From an uncultured Acidimicrobiales bacterium (lineage in GTDB: Bacteria > Actinomycetota > Acidimicrobiia > Acidimicrobiales > SHLQ01), in NCBI GenBank assembly GCA_938038785.1, contig CALHTB010000011.1, positions 1-64,000 on the forward strand: a DNA stretch of 64,000 bases, written 5' to 3'. This document shows positions 58,200 to 64,000 of the stretch, piece after piece. The notes beneath the pieces are model-generated. The model made no database searches. It had not been told where the DNA came from and saw nothing but the letters and a program-made list of their open reading frames with translations. The position numbers and the translations under genes are program-made. Position 1 is the stretch's first letter. The number at the start of each line of letters is the position of its first letter.

Positions 58200-59491
58200 G
58201 GATTCTCGCCGACCTTCTCTGGGTAGTAGGTCTCGCCGATTTCTTGGTAGAGCTCGGTGATGGTGAGACGGAACGGCATGACACGGTCGGCGTACGCCTT
58301 CTGTGATTCACGGACCTCAGCGAAGAATGGATCTTCTGCTTCGAGGTCAGCAGCCACCTTGTTCCATGCGTCGATGAAGGCGTCGTAGAACTCTGGTGGG
58401 GTGTTCCAGATGCTGATGCCCTGCTCCTGGTACTCGGCTACTGCGTCGGCGTTGACGGTGATCGACAGCGTCTGGCAGTCGACGATCGTGGCCTGGGTAG
58501 CAACCATGATCATTTCCTGAAGGTCCGATGGAAGAGCGTCCCACCATTCAAGGTTGAACAGCAGCTCACCAATGTCGGTGGACTGATGCAGACCCTGGAG
58601 GTAGTAGTTATCCCACACGTCGGAGAGTCCGAGTGCCCGGTCATCTGCTGGTGAGATCCACTCTGCACCCTCGATGATGCCGCTCTCTGCGGAAGGCACG
58701 ATGTCGCCGCCGCCCATTGCAATGGCGTCGACGCCAAGCTCAGAGAAGGTCAGGCCAGGAAGTCCTGGAGGTGAACGGAATGGCAGGTCCTGAACGTCAG
58801 CGACGCTGGTGATTGGCTCGTTGAACCAACCGAATGGATCTGGTCCCATTGGGCAGACAGGAAGTGGCTTGACGTTCACGCCGATTTCTTCGGTGTAGAG
58901 ACGCTGGTACAGCTCGAGGCCGCCACCGTCGTACATCCATGCGAGCGAGCTCTGCTGGTCGAGGCCGGTCGAACCTACAGGTGGGTTCGAGAACAACGCA
59001 GCTGCGTCGTTCTTGCCTGCCCAGTAGTTGGACCATGCCATGCCGACTGGCACAACGTCTGCGTCGACCGCGTCGAGGATCTCGAGTGCGCCAACAACGG
59101 CACCTGAAGGTACAACTTCAGCTTCGAGACGTCCGCCGGACATACGGCTGAGGCGCTCGCCCCATTCGACGATCTCCGCGTGGTAGACCGATGACGCTGG
59201 GACGCCGGTCTGTACCTGGAACGAGAAGCTCTCACCGTCTTGGGTCGCGACGATCTCTTCGTCTCCGGAGTCTCCAGAATCGCCCGAGTCTCCGGAATCG
59301 CCGGAATCGCCGGAATCGCCCGAGTCACCCGAATCAGTTGAAGTGTCACCACCATCGGTGTTGTCACTTGTCACCGCATCACCGGTGCATGCTGCTGCAA
59401 TCATCGCCGTAGCGAAGATCACTGCAAGGAAGCGCAACAGCCGTGAAGCACGCCGAGGCTGCTCCACGCTATTGGCGGATGGCTTAGTCAT
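58196..59491 (-). CDS. dctP: TRAP transporter substrate-binding lipoprotein (DctP)
   Basis: A 431-residue binding protein. The signal peptide ends in the lipobox IAAACTG; the mature protein starts with a Gly-Asp-Ser repeat tether (about residues 55-80), then the DctP domain: SSVYHAEIVEWGERLSRMSGG, PFRSPPGLPG (the ligand-carboxylate Arg motif) and EWISPADDRALGL. Tethering is expected for a cell without an outer-membrane periplasm. The start at 59491 has GAGGGGGA upstream. Known ligands are carboxylates with an Arg-bound acid group; here a C4-C5 hydroxy acid is inferred from neighbours. Confidence 0.9.
   Translation of the reverse strand: MTKPSANSVEQPRRASRLLRFLAVIFATAMIAAACTGDAVTSDNTDGGDTSTDSGDSGDSGDSGDSGDSGDSGDSGDEEIVATQDGESFSFQVQTGVPASSVYHAEIVEWGERLSRMSGGRLEAEVVPSGAVVGALEILDAVDADVVPVGMAWSNYWAGKNDAAALFSNPPVGSTGLDQQSSLAWMYDGGGLELYQRLYTEEIGVNVKPLPVCPMGPDPFGWFNEPITSVADVQDLPFRSPPGLPGLTFSELGVDAIAMGGGDIVPSAESGIIEGAEWISPADDRALGLSDVWDNYYLQGLHQSTDIGELLFNLEWWDALPSDLQEMIMVATQATIVDCQTLSITVNADAVAEYQEQGISIWNTPPEFYDAFIDAWNKVAADLEAEDPFFAEVRESQKAYADRVMPFRLTITELYQEIGETYYPEKVGENP
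59261..59336. repeat. Tandem 9-bp repeats encoding the Gly-Asp-Ser tether
   Basis: About eight units of a 9-bp sequence (reverse strand GGCGATTCC/GGAGACTCC variants) encode the GDS linker of the TRAP lipoprotein. Such arrays vary in length by slippage in steps of three residues without breaking the frame. Confidence 0.7.
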
Positions 59492-59677
59492 TAGGTCCCC
59501 CTCTATGTACGCGACCCCCTCTGAGCCGCTGAAGTCGGCATTCCACAATGTGGAAGAGCCGTTCTATTTCCGCATCCTTGTGTGTGACGGCGGTCATGTC
59601 AATCCAGACGCAGGAATTTTGGTGACTTGTGTCGGTATTTGTCCGGACGTGAGCGGATCTTCGATGTACCCGACTGC

Positions 59678-62500
59678 TTAGAGCAAGTAGATCGGGTGCT
59701 GCGGTGCGTGCCCGACAAGGCGCGCAGACTGCGACCGACACGAATATCCCGTGGCCACCGGCATGCTGTCCGACTTGGTTACCGCGTCGCTCCATCCCAT
59801 GTGGAAGAGGGTCTTTGACATTTCTTGGTTGCCTGCCTCATGGCCAAAGATCCCGGCCATGCCACAGCAGCCGAGCAACGGTGTGTCCACCGAATAACCA
59901 GCGGCTTCGAGCACCTCGGCCCACTTCGTCAGTGACTGCGGTCGGGTGGTGCGCTCGGTGCAATGCCCGAGCAGCGACACCGGTTCGCCTTGGCTACCCC
60001 GGCTTGTGAGGCGGTCGAGGTTGTCGTGTAACACATCGACGAGATGACGCACCGACGTTGGATAGTTGGGGTCAACTGCGAGGTATTCGTGCTCGTGCAG
60101 CAGAGCGACCGCTGGCTCGATCGCCACCGGCGTAGCGCCGGCTTCGACGATCTTCTCGACGAGGGCACGCTGGGCCGCGACCGCCTTTGCGAACTCGCGG
60201 CGCTTGCCCTTCACGTGATCGAACTTGCCCGACGGAACGAACGGCGACAGCTCGACCTGCATGCCGAGGCGGGTCAACACCACGGCGGCTCGCTCGATTG
60301 TGTCTGGCTCGAGCTTGTCGGTGAAAACGTCACGCAGCAGTACGACGTCGATACCTCGCGATGGGCCCGCTGGCGATGGGCCCGCTGGCGACGGCCTCGC
60401 TGGGTCGAACGTGTTGAACGCGGTCGGCCCGCTTCGCTTCTTTGGCCCAGGCAGGTCGACAAGCCCAAGTGCCTTGCCCGCTGGCTTGGTGCCCAGCCCG
60501 GCGAGCTTCGGTGAAATGGTCGCGATCGCCGCGAGCGATTCAAATTTGCTGAGCAGTAGATGGGCGAGTGGCCGCTTTCGGGTCTCGTAGTACATCTCGA
60601 AGAACTGACTCTTCAGCTCGGGGATGTTGACCTCTACCGGGCACGTACCCGAGCATGCCGCGCAAGACAGGCACTCGTCGAGGTTGGCAGCAACTGCATC
60701 TTCGAACGATGCATCACCACCGCTCTGTCGACGCAGTACAACCGAGCGCATCAAGTCGGCCCGCCCCTTTGGCGACAGCGCCGGGTCGCCGGTTGCTTTG
60801 TACGACGGACACATTGCGTCGGTGGCCGAATGCTGATGGCACAGGCCATTGCCGTTGCAATTGAACGCGTCGCTGAACTCGCGGCGGATCTCAACCGGCA
60901 CGGCTCGGTTCACCTGGCCTCGCATCGGAGCCTCGTGGATTCCGGTGATGTCGAGCGTGGACCCGGCGGGTCGATACAGCTTGCCTGGGTTGAGCAGGTC
61001 GAGCGGATCGAAGATTGCTTTGACCTCGCGCATCAAACCAATCGTCTCGGAGGTCAGGAACTCGGCGGCGACGTCACCGCGGATACCACGCCCGTGTTCG
61101 CCCCACAACACACCGCGGTGAGCCTTCACTACCTCGACGACTTTGTCGGTGATGTCGCGGACGAGTTGTTCGTGCGCAGGGTCGGTGGTGTCGAGCGCAG
61201 GGCGCACGTGCACGCAGCCAACGTCAGCATGGCCAAACATGGCGTACTCGACATTGAAGCTGTCGAGCGCCGTTCGGAAATCTGCAATGAACTGGGGCAT
61301 GGCCGCCACCGGCACGGCGCAGTCCTCGACCATGGCGGTTGGCCGAGCGGACAACGCCGGCGCTCCAACCTCGATCTTGGCCAGCAAACCAACAGCGTCA
61401 GCCCGAACCTTCCACGCCTGAGCTCGTTCGGCCGCGCTCGGTAGTGTTTGGGCCGTCACCATCCGTCCGCTCGCCTCGAGCGCGGCATGGATTGGGGCGG
61501 GGTCGACCGGGTTGGGACCGTCGTACTCGAGCAGTAGGACCGAGCCTTGCATGTCGCCAACCACCTGGCCGAGGGCGGGCCAGGCCGGCGACGCTCGGCC
61601 GGCGTCGAGGGTGCGCTCGTCGAAGGTCTCTATTGCGGTTGGGCCGGTCTCGCGCATAACCAGTGCGTCTTGGAGCGCGTCGTCGAAGCTGGCGTATGCA
61701 GCGACGACAAGAGTCGTATGGGCCGCGATGGGGGAGAGCCGCACGGTGGCGCGGGTCGTGACGCCCAGTGTTCCCTCGGAGCCAACGAGCAGCGCCAGCG
61801 GGTCGATCACCCCGTCGCGGCGGAGCCGGTCGATTCCGTAGCCGCTGAAGCCACGCGCCAGCTCGGGTAGGTCGAAGGTATCGCCTTGCGAAATGTCGAG
61901 GTCGAGAAGCGCACGCCATATCTCGCCAACTCGCCCGCCCTCGAGCGCGCGGGCTTCGGCGTCGGCGATCGACAGGGGCTCAGCGCGGAACTCGGTGCCG
62001 TCGGCTAGCACGATGTCGAGGGCCAAGACGTGGCGGTGCGCTCGGCCGTACACGAGCGAACCCTTGCCCGCCGCGTCGGTCGCGATCATCCCGCCCACCG
62101 TTGCTCGGCTCATGGTGGATGTATGCGGGGCCCAGAAGAGGCCGTGTTGTTTTAGCTCGGCGTTGAACTTTGCGGTGACGACTCCTGGTTCGACGACAGC
62201 CGTGCGGTTCTCGACGTCGATTTCGAGCACCCGATTCAAGTTGCGCTTCAAATCGATCATCACGCCGTCGGTGAGGCTCTGACCGTTGGTGCCGGTGCCG
62301 CCACCGCGTGCAACGATCGGCGCCGGTGAACTCGATTCGGCGTTCTGTTTCACGATGCGAACAACGTCGGCGGTGGTCGACGGCAGGGCAACACCAGCGG
62401 GGGTGATTTGGTAAATCGAATTGTCGGTGGAGTAGACGGTTCGCGTGACTTCATCGGTGTGGAGATCACCGGCGATTGAAGCCGTCGAGAATGAGTTCAT
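59678..62500 (-). CDS. FAD-linked oxidase with Fe-S ferredoxin domains (YdiJ / D-2-hydroxyglutarate dehydrogenase-like)
   Basis: A 940-residue fusion of a GlcD-like flavin domain and a GlcF-like iron-sulfur domain. Residues 35-210 form the PCMH FAD domain (ARGGGTGTNGQSL); 215-510 the FAD-oxidase C-terminal domain (AMFGHADVGCVHVRP, HRGVLWGEHGRGIRG). Residues about 560-680 hold two 4Fe-4S sites (CNGNGLCHQ, CPSYKATGDP and CLSCAACSGTCPVE), and the rest is a CCG-like domain (LGCCGMAGIFG). YdiJ and related enzymes oxidise D-2-hydroxyglutarate and pass electrons to a carrier. The divergent gene at 62616 produces that acid in its reaction, supporting the assignment. Start 62500 has GGAAAG upstream. 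Confidence 0.85.
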   Translation of the reverse strand: MNSFSTASIAGDLHTDEVTRTVYSTDNSIYQITPAGVALPSTTADVVRIVKQNAESSSPAPIVARGGGTGTNGQSLTDGVMIDLKRNLNRVLEIDVENRTAVVEPGVVTAKFNAELKQHGLFWAPHTSTMSRATVGGMIATDAAGKGSLVYGRAHRHVLALDIVLADGTEFRAEPLSIADAEARALEGGRVGEIWRALLDLDISQGDTFDLPELARGFSGYGIDRLRRDGVIDPLALLVGSEGTLGVTTRATVRLSPIAAHTTLVVAAYASFDDALQDALVMRETGPTAIETFDERTLDAGRASPAWPALGQVVGDMQGSVLLLEYDGPNPVDPAPIHAALEASGRMVTAQTLPSAAERAQAWKVRADAVGLLAKIEVGAPALSARPTAMVEDCAVPVAAMPQFIADFRTALDSFNVEYAMFGHADVGCVHVRPALDTTDPAHEQLVRDITDKVVEVVKAHRGVLWGEHGRGIRGDVAAEFLTSETIGLMREVKAIFDPLDLLNPGKLYRPAGSTLDITGIHEAPMRGQVNRAVPVEIRREFSDAFNCNGNGLCHQHSATDAMCPSYKATGDPALSPKGRADLMRSVVLRRQSGGDASFEDAVAANLDECLSCAACSGTCPVEVNIPELKSQFFEMYYETRKRPLAHLLLSKFESLAAIATISPKLAGLGTKPAGKALGLVDLPGPKKRSGPTAFNTFDPARPSPAGPSPAGPSRGIDVVLLRDVFTDKLEPDTIERAAVVLTRLGMQVELSPFVPSGKFDHVKGKRREFAKAVAAQRALVEKIVEAGATPVAIEPAVALLHEHEYLAVDPNYPTSVRHLVDVLHDNLDRLTSRGSQGEPVSLLGHCTERTTRPQSLTKWAEVLEAAGYSVDTPLLGCCGMAGIFGHEAGNQEMSKTLFHMGWSDAVTKSDSMPVATGYSCRSQSARLVGHAPQHPIYLL

Positions 62501-62615
62501 GGAAACAGCTTTCCATTTTTGGGTCTAAGGTGCAGAATCGTTACACGCAACGCGAATTGCCGAAGCCTTATTGTGGCGCGACGGATCGTGTAGCGCAGGA
62601 CCTAGGGGGAATCAC

Positions 62616-63923
62616 ATGTTGTGTCAGCATTACGAACTCAAGCTCGAGGGTGCCGATAGCGCTTTCAGTGTCGATGCATCGAACGTGACGTTCGGCGCCG
62701 GATGTCTGTCTGAGGCTGGGGAGATTGCAAAGTCTCTCGGCATCACCCGCATCGGCGTATACACCGACGATGGGCTTGTCCAGACCCAGCATGTGCAGAA
62801 GGTGCTCGACTCGCTTAAGGCTGCCAACGTCGACATTGCCTTGTACGACAACGTGCGCGTCGAGCCAACCGACGAATCGTTCCAAGCAGGAACCAAGTTC
62901 GCCATCGACGCAAAGGTCGACGGCTTCATCTCGATCGGTGGCGGTTCGGTCATCGACACTGCAAAGGCCTCCAACCTCTACAGCACCTACCCCGCCGAGT
63001 TCCTCGACTACGTGAATGCCCCGATCGGCAAAGGCGTGGCCGTCCCCGGAATGCTCAAGCCACACATTGCCTGCCCGACCACCTCGGGCACCGGCTCGGA
63101 GTGCACCGGCATCGCCGTGTTCGACCTCCTCGAAATGAAGGCCAAGACCGGCATTGCGTCCAAGATGCTGCGCCCAACCCGTGCCCTTATCGACCCCGAC
63201 ACCACGCTCACCCTTCCACCGAACGTCGTGGCCGCAAGCTGCTTCGACGTGCTGAGCCACGCACTCGAGAGCTACACCGCCCGCCCCTACACCCAACGTC
63301 CAGCAGCATCATCGCCGGCCCTGCGCCCATCGAGCCAAGGCTCAAACCCCTGGAGCGACCTCGGTTGTGCTGAAGCGCTTCGCCTTGCGGGCATCTACCT
63401 CGAGCGAGCGGTAAAGGACGCAAGCGATGTCGAAGCCCGCCACCAACTGATGTGGGCTTCCACACTTGCTGGCATTGCCTTTGGTAACGCTGGCTGCCAC
63501 GCGCCACACGGCATGAGCTACTCGGTGTCGGGCTTGGTCAAGGACTTCCAGCCCGAGGGGTACCCCATGGGCGAGCCGATGGTGCCACACGGCATGAGCG
63601 TGATTGTGAACTCGCCATCGGTGTTCCGCATTACCGCCGACGATCAGCCTGGCCGCCACATCGATGGTGCCCGTTTCCTCGGAGCCGACGTATCTGACGT
63701 TGGCGATTCCGAGGCTGGCGAAGTGCTGTCGAATCGCATCATCGAGCTGATGAGGGCCACCGACATGCCCAACGGCCTCGAAGGTGTTGGCTACAACGCC
63801 GACGACATTCCTGACCTCGTCAACGGCTCGATCAACCAACGTCGCCTTCTCGACAACGCGCCAATGAAGATCGACGAAGAGGTATTGACCAACATGTACG
63901 CCGGCGCGGTTAGCTACTGGTAG
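62616..63923 (+). CDS. Iron-containing alcohol dehydrogenase, hydroxyacid-oxoacid transhydrogenase (HOT) type
   Basis: A 435-residue Fe-[18 protein letters not shown] (NAD/cofactor loop), [32 protein letters not shown] and [14 protein letters not shown] (metal His region). The long insert and the ARPYTQRP segment match ADHFE1/HOT enzymes, which transfer hydride from 4-hydroxybutyrate to 2-oxoglutarate without free NAD, giving succinate semialdehyde and D-2-hydroxyglutarate. The start at 62616 has AGGGGGA upstream. It is divergent from the YdiJ-like gene. Confidence 0.88.
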   Translation: MLCQHYELKLEGADSAFSVDASNVTFGAGCLSEAGEIAKSLGITRIGVYTDDGLVQTQHVQKVLDSLKAANVDIALYDNVRVEPTDESFQAGTKFAIDAKVDGFISIGGGSVIDTAKASNLYSTYPAEFLDYVNAPIGKGVAVPGMLKPHIACPTTSGTGSECTGIAVFDLLEMKAKTGIASKMLRPTRALIDPDTTLTLPPNVVAASCFDVLSHALESYTARPYTQRPAASSPALRPSSQGSNPWSDLGCAEALRLAGIYLERAVKDASDVEARHQLMWASTLAGIAFGNAGCHAPHGMSYSVSGLVKDFQPEGYPMGEPMVPHGMSVIVNSPSVFRITADDQPGRHIDGARFLGADVSDVGDSEAGEVLSNRIIELMRATDMPNGLEGVGYNADDIPDLVNGSINQRRLLDNAPMKIDEEVLTNMYAGAVSYW

Positions 63924-63952
63924 TAGCCCCCGTAGCTTCCAGTCTGACCGCA

Positions 63953-63982
63953 CGCCACACCTGTGGTCTTGCGCGTGTGGCG
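63953..63982 (+). terminator. Possible terminator hairpin after the transhydrogenase gene
   Basis: CGCCACAC (63953-63960) and GTGTGGCG (63975-63982) form an 8-bp perfect stem with a 14-nt loop, 29 bp after the stop at 63923. No T tract follows before the window ends. The last 77 bp hold no gene. Confidence 0.4.
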
Positions 63983-64000
63983 CCGGAGGCGGAGGGAGTG

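Overview
The window looks like chromosomal DNA of a high-GC actinobacterium, most likely a marine Acidimicrobiia (Ilumatobacter-like) lineage. That placement is an inference. It rests on high GC by eye (not computed), Thr-rich and Gly-Asp-Ser-rich linkers in exported proteins, a HemQ/ChdC-type heme enzyme, and a gene-start grammar in which about fourteen genes show a TANNNT box 5-7 nt before ATG or GTG instead of a ribosome binding site (leaderless transcripts). No ribosomal or other phylogenetic marker is present, so the taxonomy is open.

Left part (1-16306). A membrane-protein pair and a fatty acid desaturase lie divergent to a TetR regulator. Next come a fused Fe-S/molybdopterin hydroxylase, a PLDc_N membrane protein and a PAS-GGDEF-EAL protein. 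An operon follows with an SsnA-like amidohydrolase and two fold-type II PLP enzymes, then a glutaredoxin-acetyltransferase fusion and a second molybdenum hydroxylase in two subunits. The first hydroxylase and the amidohydrolase operon share an identical 15-bp palindrome placed identically over the -10 box, so they probably form one regulon. Together with the BMP-type ABC importer (24013-28911), this resembles a purine or other N-heterocycle degradation pathway.

Middle (16303-44888). An L,D-transpeptidase, a broken giant surface protein (beta-helix plus Ig/cadherin repeats), and a signalling operon (degenerate GGDEF, active GGDEF, HATPase) come first. The BMP importer follows, then small Acidimicrobiia-type proteins, an M20 peptidase, HemQ, an ECF sigma remnant preceded by a 101-bp direct repeat, a second M20 peptidase, FdhD, an MFS carrier, a HisA-HisI-HisE trifunctional fusion, a Cys/Met-metabolism PLP enzyme, a DUF3445 protein, enoyl-CoA hydratase, acyl-CoA dehydrogenase, and a translationally coupled set of nitronate monooxygenase, SRPBCC protein and ATP-dependent DNA ligase.

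Scar region (44877-46996). Three 3'-half copies of a tRNA-Thr(CGT) gene lie within about 1.07 kb. They sit beside a truncated macro-like gene and a duplicated toxin-antitoxin module whose second toxin is frameshifted. There is no integrase, so this looks like the decayed attachment scar of one or more integrative elements.

Right part (47006-64000). A universal stress protein and a nitroreductase are followed by a class III aminotransferase with a TauABC-like ABC importer and a phosphotransacetylase (taurine-like catabolism without xsc in the window), with a beta-propeller protein in between. Last come a TetR regulator, a DctPQM TRAP transporter, a YdiJ-like FAD/Fe-S dehydrogenase and, divergent to it, a hydroxyacid-oxoacid transhydrogenase. 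The last two would form a redox cycle that oxidises 4-hydroxybutyrate while recycling D-2-hydroxyglutarate.
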